This document shows positions 1 to 7,108 of a DNA stretch of 17,705 nucleotides, one piece after another. The notes below the pieces were generated by a model. That model was not told the origin of the DNA and made no database searches. It saw nothing but the letters and a program-made list of their open reading frames with translations. Positions within the stretch are counted from its first letter, which is position 1, and each line of letters opens with the position of its first letter. The stretch comes from CAZYWA01 sp964650975 [NCBI: uncultured bacterium] (GTDB lineage: Bacteria; JADJOY01). The position numbers and the translations under genes were made by a program. The stretch is from contig CAZYWA010000113.1 of assembly GCA_964650975.1 (NCBI GenBank), positions 1 through 17,705 on the forward strand. The letters run 5' to 3'.

Positions 1-923
1 TGCTCGGCGGTGCTGAAGCCGGGCCGGCAGAGGAGCCGCAAGAGGTCGTCGGGTGTGGCGGGCTCGGACTGGCCGCGGCGTCGAGCCGCTTCGCGGATGC
101 GGTTCACGTCGACCCCGCGCCCGTCGTCCATCACCGTGATCACCACGTCCGCGCCGTCGAGCCGGCACGCCACCACGATGCGAGCCGGGGACGGCTTCCC
201 GGCGCGGCGCCGCTCGGCCGGGCTCTCGACGCCGTGATCCACCGCGTTCCGGATCAAGTGGCGGAGCGGGTCGGGCAGCGCCGCCGCCAGCGCGCGCTCG
301 AGCACGATCTCGGTGCCCTCGAGCTCGAGCGCCAGGTCCTTGCCGGTCGACTCGGCCAGCTCGCGCACCAGCTTCTCGATCCCCTCGCAGACCTCGCGGA
401 ACGGCACGGTGCCGGTGGCCGAGCGATGACCGTGTTGATCCCGTGGTGGTGCGATTCCGGGAGTGGCAGCGGGGGAGGACGCTTCGGGCGAGGCGTTCTG
501 GCTCGCGAGGCCGTCGCCGTCGGCGCGGACCTGCTGGTCGAGGCGCGGGATCATCCGCTCGAGCGGCGAGCCCGCCAGGCTGGTGCCGTCGGCGAGCCGT
601 GCGTGCGCGTCCGCCAGCGCGTCGATGGTCGCGTAGAGCAGCTCGAAGGGCGCGCTTCGCTGACCGGGCGGCATCGAGCGCGCGTGGATCAGCACTTCCT
701 CGAACAGATGGCAGGCCGTCTCGACCAGCTGAGCGCGCACCGCCTGCGACGCTCCCTTGAGGCTGTGGGTGGTACGGCACAGGGTGTCGAAGTGGGAGGG
801 ATCGTCGGAGCTGGGAGACGCGCGTTCGATGGCGCCGAGCTCGCGGTTGCATGTGAGCACGTGCTCGGCCATCTCGGCCAGGTACGTCTCCATGAGCCGC
901 GCTCCGGCCTCTCGCGAGCTCAT
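1..923 (-). CDS. cheA: CheA-type chemotaxis histidine kinase, partial (C-terminus beyond left edge)
   Basis: This is the N-terminal 307 residues of a CheA-like kinase, which autophosphorylates a His on its Hpt domain and passes phosphate to CheY-type regulators. The Hpt domain covers about residues 8-115, with phospho-acceptor His53 in THSLKGAS. A Pro/Ala/Ser-rich linker spans about 135-172. The ATPase follows: GKDLALELEG near 195-203, N-box HLIRNAVDHGVE (Asn226), G1 box DDGRG at 266-270, and the start of the next ATP-lid box (RPGFST, 300-305). The usual P3 dimerisation helices are almost absent: the protein passes from the linker straight into the short PFREVCEGIEKLVRELAE segment. No P2 domain is seen. 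The ATG at 923 follows GGGGAAG on the minus strand. It lies 39 bases after an MCP-like gene in the same direction, as in a chemosensory operon. The CheW-like domain expected at the C-terminus is outside the window. Confidence 0.9.
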   Translation of the reverse strand, partial: MSSREAGARLMETYLAEMAEHVLTCNRELGAIERASPSSDDPSHFDTLCRTTHSLKGASQAVRAQLVETACHLFEEVLIHARSMPPGQRSAPFELLYATIDALADAHARLADGTSLAGSPLERMIPRLDQQVRADGDGLASQNASPEASSPAATPGIAPPRDQHGHRSATGTVPFREVCEGIEKLVRELAESTGKDLALELEGTEIVLERALAAALPDPLRHLIRNAVDHGVESPAERRRAGKPSPARIVVACRLDGADVVITVMDDGRGVDVNRIREAARRRGQSEPATPDDLLRLLCRPGFSTAE

Positions 924-962
924 ACCATCTTCCCCGGAGCGGTTGCCCGGCGGCCGGGGAGC

Positions 963-1820
963 TCAGCGCCCGTTGCCGAGCAGCAGCTCCTGGAGGCGGG
1001 CGCCCACGGCGCGCAGCTCGATCGCCAGCTGCTCGGTGTGGTCGATGGGCGGCTCGGTGCTCGCCGACGCGGCTGGTGCTTCGGCGGTGCTGCTGCTGCC
1101 GAGGCTCCGCGAGGCGCTCTCCAGCGTGCGGCGCAGCAGGTCGGTGAGCTGCTCGATCTCTTGGCCGGCGAGAACCGCGTCCTGGCGCGCGCTGGCCGAG
1201 CGCCGCAGCGCGCCGTCGGCCGCCAGCACGGCCCGCCCGACTTCCTCGCGAATGTCGCCGGCGAGCGGCTCGAGCTGCTGCGCGGTGCGGATCCAGCGCA
1301 CCACCTGGTCGCGGATCTCCGACGCGGAGCGCGCGAGCCCTCGGGCTCCCGGATCGCTGCGCGTGGCGTCGAGCGCTGCATTCAGTGCCAGGAGGTCGAT
1401 GCGTTCGGCGATTTCCCGCGCGGCGCCGAGGCCCTGGGCCAGCCGATCGGCGGTGTCGACCAGCGCCAGCAGCTGGGTCGCGACGCCATTGGTGTGGTCG
1501 CGCAGCTCGTCGAGCTTGCGAATGGTCTCGGACGGCGCGGAGCTCCGGCCCGCTTCGAGCCAGACCGTCGCGTCGCGTTCACCGGCGGGATCCGGCCGCG
1601 GCAAGACGGCGGCACCCAGCTCGGACGCCGGTGTTGTCGGAGCGCGCGGCTCGGTGGTTTTCCCGGGTGCGGGCGCCGGCCAACCGGCGAGGCCCTCTTC
1701 GATGCGGTTGCATGCGGACGCGATCGAACGCACCGCATCGGCGATGTCTGCGAAAGCGCGATCGGCGCGGGTACGGCGGTCGCGCTCGATGTCGAGAAGC
1801 TGGCGAAGGCTCGGGGGCAT
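963..1820 (-). CDS. Soluble MCP-like signalling protein (degenerate methyl-accepting chemotaxis domain)
   Basis: The 285-residue protein contains a recognisable MCP hairpin tip at about residues 132-172: EIAERIDLLALNAALDATR, then ARGL and SEIRDQV. This parallels the classical QTNLLALNAAIEAARAGE..GRGFAVVA.EVR motif. Several tip residues differ from consensus, notably QTN to RID and GRGF to ARGL. Alpha-helical heptad-like sequence flanks the tip on both sides. There is no transmembrane segment, HAMP domain or sensor domain, so it is probably a cytoplasmic adaptor or receptor that controls the CheA encoded immediately downstream. The ATG at 1820 was chosen because the frame upstream is low in family-like sequence and a TGGTACGAT extended -10 lies near 1888-1896. 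Possible earlier starts are ATG 1880 and GTG 1925. The C-terminus is Ala/Ser-rich and ends in a short helix. Confidence 0.75.
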   Translation of the reverse strand: MPPSLRQLLDIERDRRTRADRAFADIADAVRSIASACNRIEEGLAGWPAPAPGKTTEPRAPTTPASELGAAVLPRPDPAGERDATVWLEAGRSSAPSETIRKLDELRDHTNGVATQLLALVDTADRLAQGLGAAREIAERIDLLALNAALDATRSDPGARGLARSASEIRDQVVRWIRTAQQLEPLAGDIREEVGRAVLAADGALRRSASARQDAVLAGQEIEQLTDLLRRTLESASRSLGSSSTAEAPAASASTEPPIDHTEQLAIELRAVGARLQELLLGNGR

Positions 1821-1887
1821 TCGACTGGGATCGCTCCGACTGCCGCGATCCGGCGCCCCCCCGGGCGTCGCGCGACACATCCTGAAA

Positions 1888-1896
1888 ATCGTACCA
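1888..1896 (-). promoter_or_regulatory. Candidate extended -10 promoter for the MCP-like/cheA pair
   Basis: On the minus strand the sequence reads TGGTACGAT, matching an extended -10 (TGnTAnnAT). It would start transcription near 1881 and give a leader of about 60 bases before the ATG at 1820. No good -35 hexamer is seen, as is common for extended -10 promoters. The same TGnTACnnT pattern precedes two other minus-strand genes in this window. Confidence 0.35.
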
Positions 1897-1968
1897 TTGC
1901 GGGCGATGGGCTCGCACGGGCCCACCGTTCAGGCCGCGCCGCGACCGGTCGCGCCGTACCCCGTCGCG

Positions 1969-2499
1969 TCATGCAACCGAGCGACGGGCCTCTCGCAATT
2001 CGCTGGCGCGGGCCTCGCGTGACAGGTGGCGCCGCAACTCCTGCTCGACCTGGCCGATTTCCACGACCATCCGCATGACGCCCTGGCCGGGCTCGCGAAG
2101 CGCGCTCCACAGCCGCTCGGGATCGCGCACCACGAACACCTCCCGGGACTTGGGCGGTACGATGAGCTTGGCCTCGGCGAGCGGCGACTCCATGCCGTGG
2201 CCCTGCAGGTACTTCACCACGGCGCGGATACTCTGCAATGAAATCCCTTGCTTACGCAGCTCGTGGGCGGTGCGCAGCGCCACCAGGTCGCGGAACGAAT
2301 AGACCCGGCCGCGGCCTTTTCCCGCACCGCGCGCGCCGGCGATGCTGGGGCGCAGGAACCCGCTGCGGTCCCAGTACGCGAGCGTGGCATACTTGAGACC
2401 GGCCAGGCCCGCGGCCTCGCCGGCGCCATAACCGGATTTGTCCACGGAAATCTTGGAGTTACGGCTGGCTGCGGAGAGCCGTTCGGTGCGCTTCGCCAT
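1969..2499 (-). CDS. MerR-family transcriptional regulator
   Basis: The 176-residue protein has a MerR-type winged helix-turn-helix at about residues 24-98: the GAGEAAGLAGLKYATLAYWD recognition region, wing residues around GRGRVYSF, and DLVALRTAHELRKQGISLQSI. The C-terminal half (about 105-165) is a small domain with VPPKSREVFVV and a helical tail. It resembles the C-terminal parts of MerR/DUF433-like antitoxin-type regulators more than metal sensors. There are no cysteines at all, so thiol-based metal sensing as in MerR or CueR is excluded. The ATG at 2499 follows AAGGGGG at good spacing (minus strand). The gene diverges from the SGNH hydrolase gene, with a promoter and an inverted repeat between them that suggest autoregulation. 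The target genes and ligand are unknown. Confidence 0.85.
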   Translation of the reverse strand: MAKRTERLSAASRNSKISVDKSGYGAGEAAGLAGLKYATLAYWDRSGFLRPSIAGARGAGKGRGRVYSFRDLVALRTAHELRKQGISLQSIRAVVKYLQGHGMESPLAEAKLIVPPKSREVFVVRDPERLWSALREPGQGVMRMVVEIGQVEQELRRHLSREARASELREARRSVA

Positions 2500-2525
2500 G
2501 GCCGCCCCCTTCCACTGGAACCGCG

Positions 2526-2554
2526 TTATCGTGAATGGATTCACTTCATGATAA
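2526..2554. promoter_or_regulatory. Inverted repeat, candidate operator at the MerR-type start site
   Basis: GTGAAT-GG-ATTCAC (2531-2544) is a perfect 6+2+6 inverted repeat. It is bracketed by TTATC (2526-2530) and GATAA (2550-2554), which are also complementary, 19 bases apart. The inner repeat covers the predicted transcription start of the MerR-type gene, and the outer GATAA overlaps its -10. It lies upstream of both divergent genes. The AT-rich composition stands out against the GC-rich surroundings. Confidence 0.45.
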
Positions 2555-2576
2555 GCGATCGGGGCCCCCGGCACAA
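2548..2576 (-). promoter_or_regulatory. Sigma70-like promoter of the MerR-type gene
   Basis: On the minus strand TTGTGC (2571-2576) and TATCAT (2548-2553) are separated by exactly 17 bases. The -10 matches TATAAT at five of six positions and the -35 matches TTGACA at three. Transcription would start near 2541, about 40 bases before the ATG at 2499. Confidence 0.5.
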
Positions 2577-2622
2577 CGACGCATTTTCAGGCTCGAAAAC
2601 GACCGTGACGCAGGGTGTCAGC

Positions 2623-3669
2623 GTGCCTCCGGGCGCCGGTTCTTCGCTCACGCCCGCAAAGCGGCTGCTGTTCCTGACGGTGCTGGCGCTGCTCGCGGTT
2701 CCGATCGCGCTACTCGCGGAAATCTCCTACCGGCTTCGCCACTCGATCCCACTCTGGCCGTCCGGCCCCGCGGCGGCGACGACGCCAGCGTCGAGCGGGG
2801 CCGCGGGCGTGGGCGTGATGGACTTCGACGACGTCCACTACTACGAGATCTTCCAGCCGATCGACGATCCCGATCTGCTCTATCTGCCCAAGCCGGGATT
2901 CTCGCGCGGCGCGGTGACCATCAACGCGCACGGCTTTCGCGACCGTGAGTACGCGCTCGAGAAGCCGCCCGGGACGTTCCGGATCGTGGTGCTCGGCGAC
3001 TCGATCGTGTGGGGCCACGGCTTGCCGCTGGCCGACACGTTCCCCAAGCAGCTCGAGCGGCTGCTCGACCCCGATGCGAGCGGCCGCTTCGAGGTGCTCA
3101 ATTTCGGGGTTTCAGGCTACTCGGCGCGCCAGGAAGTGGGGATCTTCCGCGCCCGCGCGGCGGCCTTCCACCCGGACCTGGTGATCGTGGGGTTCTGCCT
3201 GAACGACTCGTATTACAGCTCCGAGGAGGGTGATTTCCTGCGCGACGGAGCCGGCGATCTGTTCCACAGGTCCTTCCTGTGGGAGCACGCCCAGCTGTCG
3301 CTGATCGAGATTCTGCGGCAGCACGATCCGCAGCTGGCGCTGCGCTTCCGCCAGACCGTCGACGTGCACCGGCACCTCGCGGATCTCGCGTCGATGATGG
3401 GCGGCAAGACCAACTTGATCGTGATCTTCCCGGTGTTCGAGAGCTTCAGCCATTACCACGACGGCAAATCGCACAAGACCTTGAGCGACGCGGCGGTGGG
3501 CCTGCCGTTCGTGGTTCACGACCTCTTCGCGGACTATCAGGGCCGGCCCGCCGAGGAGTACCGGGTCGATCCGGCGGACGTGATTCATCCGAATCGGCTG
3601 GGAAACGAGGTCGCCGCGCGCGCGACGCTCGCCGCGCTGCGGGACGCGAAGCTCGTTCCGGAACCGTGA
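2623..3669 (+). CDS. SGNH/GDSL-family hydrolase, membrane-anchored
   Basis: The 348-residue protein begins with a basic residue and a hydrophobic segment at about 14-33 (LLFLTVLALLAVPIALLAEI) that should act as signal anchor, placing the catalytic domain outside the cytoplasm. The SGNH blocks are clear: block I VVLGDSI (nucleophile Ser127), block II glycine in NFGVSGYS (about 160-167), block III GFCLND (Asn194), and block V DVIHPN (Asp319 and His322). These enzymes hydrolyse esters, often acetyl groups on polysaccharides or lipids; the substrate here cannot be read. GTG 2623 was chosen because AGGG precedes it at seven bases; ATG 2548 and GTG 2605 are in-frame alternatives without a ribosome-binding site. 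The frame is open far upstream, but that part is antisense to the MerR-type gene. Confidence 0.85.
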   Translation: MPPGAGSSLTPAKRLLFLTVLALLAVPIALLAEISYRLRHSIPLWPSGPAAATTPASSGAAGVGVMDFDDVHYYEIFQPIDDPDLLYLPKPGFSRGAVTINAHGFRDREYALEKPPGTFRIVVLGDSIVWGHGLPLADTFPKQLERLLDPDASGRFEVLNFGVSGYSARQEVGIFRARAAAFHPDLVIVGFCLNDSYYSSEEGDFLRDGAGDLFHRSFLWEHAQLSLIEILRQHDPQLALRFRQTVDVHRHLADLASMMGGKTNLIVIFPVFESFSHYHDGKSHKTLSDAAVGLPFVVHDLFADYQGRPAEEYRVDPADVIHPNRLGNEVAARATLAALRDAKLVPEP

Positions 3670-3691
3670 GCACCGCTCGGATCGGCGCGGG

Positions 3692-3714
3692 ACGGGGGCT
3701 TGGAAAGCCCCCGT
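3692..3714. terminator. Perfect 10-bp hairpin between convergent genes
   Basis: ACGGGGGCTT (3692-3701) pairs perfectly with AAGCCCCCGT (3705-3714) around a three-base GGA loop. It lies between the convergent stops of the SGNH gene (3669) and the DUF423 gene (3721), so it could end transcription from both sides. It has no T-tract on either strand. A near relative lies after the lipoprotein gene at 11938-11960. Confidence 0.6.
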
Positions 3715-3720
3715 GGCAAC

Positions 3721-4095
3721 TCAGCGGCGAGCGGAGAGAACGCCCGCGGCGAGCGCGATCCACCCGGACAGAAACGCGAGCCCGCCGATCGGCGTGATCG
3801 CGCCCAGCGTGCGCACGCCCGAGACGCTGAGCGCGTAGAGGCTACCGCTGAAGATCGCGGTCCCCGCGAGGAACAGCCAGCCCGCGATCTCGACCGTCCC
3901 GCTCGGCCAGTGCGCGAGCACCAGGCCGACCGCGATCAGCGCCAGCGCGTGGTACATCTGGTACCGCACGCCGACCTCGAAGATCAGCAGCATTTCCGGC
4001 GAGAGCCGCTGCCTGAGCCCGTGGGCGGCGAACGCTCCCAGCGCCACGCCGAGGAACGCGGACACGGCGCCGATCGCGACGAAGGTCCGGTCCAT
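3721..4095 (-). CDS. DUF423 family small membrane protein
   Basis: The 124-residue protein has four hydrophobic helices at about residues 5-24, 44-62, 70-89 and 96-119. It carries the DUF423 hallmarks GVALGAFAAHGL near the N-terminus, RYQMYHALAL in the second helix, and a Gly-rich TPIGGLAFLSGW near the end. Length and topology match the family (E. coli YgdD). The biochemical role of DUF423 is unknown. Its ATG shares the A of the stop codon of the upstream MMPL transporter gene (TGATG), so it is probably translationally coupled to it and is the last gene of the operon. A hairpin follows 6 bases after the stop. Confidence 0.9.
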   Translation of the reverse strand: MDRTFVAIGAVSAFLGVALGAFAAHGLRQRLSPEMLLIFEVGVRYQMYHALALIAVGLVLAHWPSGTVEIAGWLFLAGTAIFSGSLYALSVSGVRTLGAITPIGGLAFLSGWIALAAGVLSARR

Positions 4096-6494
4096 CAAGC
4101 GACCTCGAGCTCGTCGGTCTCGCCATTCGGCGCGCCCGTGTTGCCGGCGCCGGGGCGCGCCGCGTCGCGCTCGAGGAACCTCGGCTTGAGAAGGATGATG
4201 AGCGCCGGCACGATCGTCACCGCCGCGAGCGCCGACGTGACCATGCTGAGCCCGACGTATCCGCCGAGCTGCTTGTGGTACGAGAGCCGCGAGAAGCACA
4301 TCATCGCGGAGCCGAGGCCGATCGCCGACGCGACGAAGAAGATCGCCTTTCCGGCGGTGAGCATGGTGGTGAGCGTCGCCTGGCGCACGTCGGGCTGGCG
4401 GCGGTGCTCTTCGCGGTAGCGGAAGATGAAGTAGATCGAGTAATCGGCGCCGATGCTGATGGTGAGTGCGGTGATGGTGGCCGTGGCGAGATTGAGCCAC
4501 GAGCCGATGATGCCCATCACACCGATGTTGCCGAGCGCCGCCACCAACGACGGAACCAGCACCAGGAAGCCGCCCAGCGGCGAGCGCAGCACCAGCGACG
4601 CGAGCAGCCAGATGATGCCGCAGATCACGGCGGCGTTCCGGATCTTCTCGCGGATCACCAGATCGTTCACGGCCTTGCCGATCGCCAGGATCCCGCCTGC
4701 CACGTCCACCTTCACGTTGGGTGGGAAGTGCTGATCGACGTAGCTCTTGGCCGACCGGAACATCATGTCGCAGTACTTCGCGTGATCGTTCCTCGCGAAC
4801 GTGCGCACCACCGCGCGCTGGTACGGATGATCGACCACCGCGTCGAAGTCGTCGGGATCGCCGGCGTAGAGCAGAAAGAGCTGCGCCACGGCCTCGCGCG
4901 TGTCGGGGATCACCCGGTAGGCCTCGTCACCGCCGTTCACGGCGACATTCATCTGCTTCACGTAGTCGACGATCGACTGGGTCCGGCCCACGTCCGGCAG
5001 CGACTCGAGGTAGCGCTGCAGCCCGTCGATCGAGCGCAAGAGCGCCGGATCGTAGAGGCCGTCGCGCTCGGGTGCCGTCACCAGGATGTTGAACGTGTTG
5101 AGCCCGCCGAAGAGCGTGTCGTTGTAGTGGTCGTCCATGCGCACCGGATCGTCGGGCGGGTAGGCCTCGCGGTACGAGTTCTCCACCTGTACCCGGAACG
5201 CACCCCACACCACGCATCCGAGCAGCGCCAGCGAGATCGCGAGCACCTTGCCCGGCGAGCGCACCAGCGCGCGCGCCAGCCTCTCCAGCACCCACTCGAG
5301 CAGCCCGCTGTGCTTCTCGGCCGCCATCTCGCCCGACTTGGGCGCGGGCAGGAGCGTCCGGCACGCGGGAATGAACGTCATCACGATGACCAGGGCGCTG
5401 ACGATGCCGAACGCCGCCACCATCCCGAACGCCTGCACGCTGCGGATCGGGAACAGGGTCAGCGTCAGGAAACCCGACGTGGCGATCAGCCCCGCGGTGA
5501 GCATCACGTTGCCGACCCGCACCGTGGCCTCGACCACCGCGGCGCGGTTGTCGCCCAGCCGCCGGAACTCCTCGTAGTAGCGCTTGAGGATCTGCACCGC
5601 GTGCCCCGCGGCGACCGCGAGGATCAGAAACGGCGCCAGCGAGTTCCAGCCGTCCATCGGGACACCCAAGTGGCCGAGCAGCCCCATCGCCCACGCGACG
5701 CTCATCACCGCGGTGACCAGCGGCAGGAACATCGCCTGCAACGTGCGGAATGCCTCGAAGTGGACGATGCCGATCACCACGATCGCGAGCCCGAAGAGCA
5801 GCATGACCCGCTGCGTGTAGCGGTCCATCTGCGCGTTCCAGATCGGCAGGCCCGAGAGGTACACGTTCATCCGCGGATCGGCGTACTTCGCGACGATGTC
5901 GCGGATCCGCTTGTCGAGCGTCATGTTGCGCAGCTCGGGGCTCGGATCGAGGTCGTCGATGTCGGCGATGATCGCCGTGACCTTGGCGTCGGCGGAGACC
6001 AGCGAGCCGATGAGCAGCTTCTGGCCCATCACCCGGTGCCGGACCGTCTCGATCTCCTCGGGGGTCGACGGGATCTTGTCGACCAGCCGCTGCACCACGA
6101 GATCGCCGTCCGGCCCCGCCTCGATCGCCTTCACCTTGCGGGCGGTGAGGCTCACCACCTTGTCGGCGTCGACGTGCGGCAGCTCCGCCACGTCCTTGGT
6201 GATGCCGCGGACTTTCTCGAGCACCCACGGCTGAAAGACGTCGCCCTCCTTGGGGGCGATGCCGATCATGGTGGTTTTTCCGCCGCCGTAGATCTCCAGG
6301 ATCTTGATGTCGATGGCGATGAGCGGGTCGTTGGCCGGGAGCAGCAGCCGCCGCTCGTTCGACAGGTAGAGCTTCGGCAAACCCGCGCCGAGGACGGCGG
6401 TGACCAGCAGCACCCCGGCGATGGTCGCCTTGGGATAGGTCGTCACCACGCCCACGAAGCGGCGCAGCAGGGTGGGGCGCTCGGGAGATGCCAT
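4095..6494 (-). CDS. MMPL/RND-superfamily transporter
   Basis: The 799-residue protein has the duplicated RND layout. TM1 is at about 23-40, a first periplasmic loop at about 41-225, and TM2-6 at about 228-378. TM7 is at about 417-434, a second periplasmic loop at about 435-620, and TM8-12 run to about 775. The paired core motifs AAGHAVQILKRYYEE (about 295-309) and ISIGADYSIYFIFRYREE in the second half mark it as the MMPL/HpnN-like branch, which moves lipids or other hydrophobic compounds, rather than the AcrB branch. The cargo is not readable. ATG 6494 follows GAGGGGCGG on the minus strand; the frame remains open upstream but runs antisense-like through the DUF3501 gene. It starts 20 bases after DUF3501 and overlaps DUF423 by one base. 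No membrane-fusion protein or outer-membrane channel is encoded nearby. Confidence 0.92.
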   Translation of the reverse strand: MASPERPTLLRRFVGVVTTYPKATIAGVLLVTAVLGAGLPKLYLSNERRLLLPANDPLIAIDIKILEIYGGGKTTMIGIAPKEGDVFQPWVLEKVRGITKDVAELPHVDADKVVSLTARKVKAIEAGPDGDLVVQRLVDKIPSTPEEIETVRHRVMGQKLLIGSLVSADAKVTAIIADIDDLDPSPELRNMTLDKRIRDIVAKYADPRMNVYLSGLPIWNAQMDRYTQRVMLLFGLAIVVIGIVHFEAFRTLQAMFLPLVTAVMSVAWAMGLLGHLGVPMDGWNSLAPFLILAVAAGHAVQILKRYYEEFRRLGDNRAAVVEATVRVGNVMLTAGLIATSGFLTLTLFPIRSVQAFGMVAAFGIVSALVIVMTFIPACRTLLPAPKSGEMAAEKHSGLLEWVLERLARALVRSPGKVLAISLALLGCVVWGAFRVQVENSYREAYPPDDPVRMDDHYNDTLFGGLNTFNILVTAPERDGLYDPALLRSIDGLQRYLESLPDVGRTQSIVDYVKQMNVAVNGGDEAYRVIPDTREAVAQLFLLYAGDPDDFDAVVDHPYQRAVVRTFARNDHAKYCDMMFRSAKSYVDQHFPPNVKVDVAGGILAIGKAVNDLVIREKIRNAAVICGIIWLLASLVLRSPLGGFLVLVPSLVAALGNIGVMGIIGSWLNLATATITALTISIGADYSIYFIFRYREEHRRQPDVRQATLTTMLTAGKAIFFVASAIGLGSAMMCFSRLSYHKQLGGYVGLSMVTSALAAVTIVPALIILLKPRFLERDAARPGAGNTGAPNGETDELEVA

Positions 6495-6514
6495 CGGCCG
6501 CCCCTCGCTCTCGA

Positions 6515-7108
6515 TCACTCGCTCTCGAGAAGATCGTCGACCAGCGCTTCGCGCAGATCGCCCTCGAGCGCCGCGCGCGCGCCGTACTCGGGATGGTCGA
6601 CCACCATTTCCGCACGCCGCGTGAGGTTGAGGATCGCCATCATCTGCGCCTCGCTCAGCTGGAAGCGCACGAACTGCACCGCGGAAATGCGCTTGTCGGT
6701 TTCCTCTTCGCGGCCCAGCTCGAAGCGCCCGGGCACCGGCTCTTCGGAGTCGATCACCAGGCGCAGGTGGTCGTGGAGACCGAAGAGCTTCTTGAGCCAC
6801 ACCGCGCGCTCGCTCGCGTCCTCGACCTCGATCATGAGCGTCGTCGAGAGCTCGCGCGGTCCGGGCATGAGGGCGCCGTAGGTTTCCACCTCGTGCTTCA
6901 CGCCCGCGAGGTCCCGGATGTTCTCGACCCGGCACATTTCGTGGATCTGCCAGCGGATGGTCGTGCGGTTCTCGAAGAGCAGCGTCATGATCGGGCCGAC
7001 CGCCAGGCGGCGGTGCCCTTTCACCCGCGTGACCTCGGCCAGGTGCTTGGCGCGCTCGGCGGCGAACCGCTCGACCGGCAGGATCTCGTCCATGCTCAAG
7101 CGGCTCAT
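6515..7108 (-). CDS. DUF3501 family protein
   Basis: The 197-residue cytoplasmic protein matches DUF3501 along its length: DEILPVERF at the start, RRLAVGPIMTLLFENRTTIRWQI at about 33-55, then HEVETYGALMPGPRELSTTLMIE and SAVQFVRFQLSE. The family has no established activity. From general knowledge it sits next to a GlpC-like Fe-S protein and often a rubrerythrin, suggesting a redox or oxidative-stress link. The ATG (7108) overlaps the stop of the Fe-S gene as ATGA, so translation is probably coupled. An in-frame ATG at 7093 is a second choice. No rubrerythrin gene occurs in this window beside it. Confidence 0.9.
   Translation of the reverse strand: MSRLSMDEILPVERFAAERAKHLAEVTRVKGHRRLAVGPIMTLLFENRTTIRWQIHEMCRVENIRDLAGVKHEVETYGALMPGPRELSTTLMIEVEDASERAVWLKKLFGLHDHLRLVIDSEEPVPGRFELGREEETDKRISAVQFVRFQLSEAQMMAILNLTRRAEMVVDHPEYGARAALEGDLREALVDDLLESE

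Noticed and set aside
234-2078. 614-codon open frame on the plus strand
   Set aside because: It is antisense to the CheA and MCP-like genes, is Arg/Ala/Gly-rich without any motif, and reflects the high GC of third codon positions.
4275-6881. 868-codon open frame on the plus strand
   Set aside because: It is antisense to the MMPL transporter and DUF3501 genes, rich in His, Arg and Asp, without domains. The minus-strand genes have clear family motifs.
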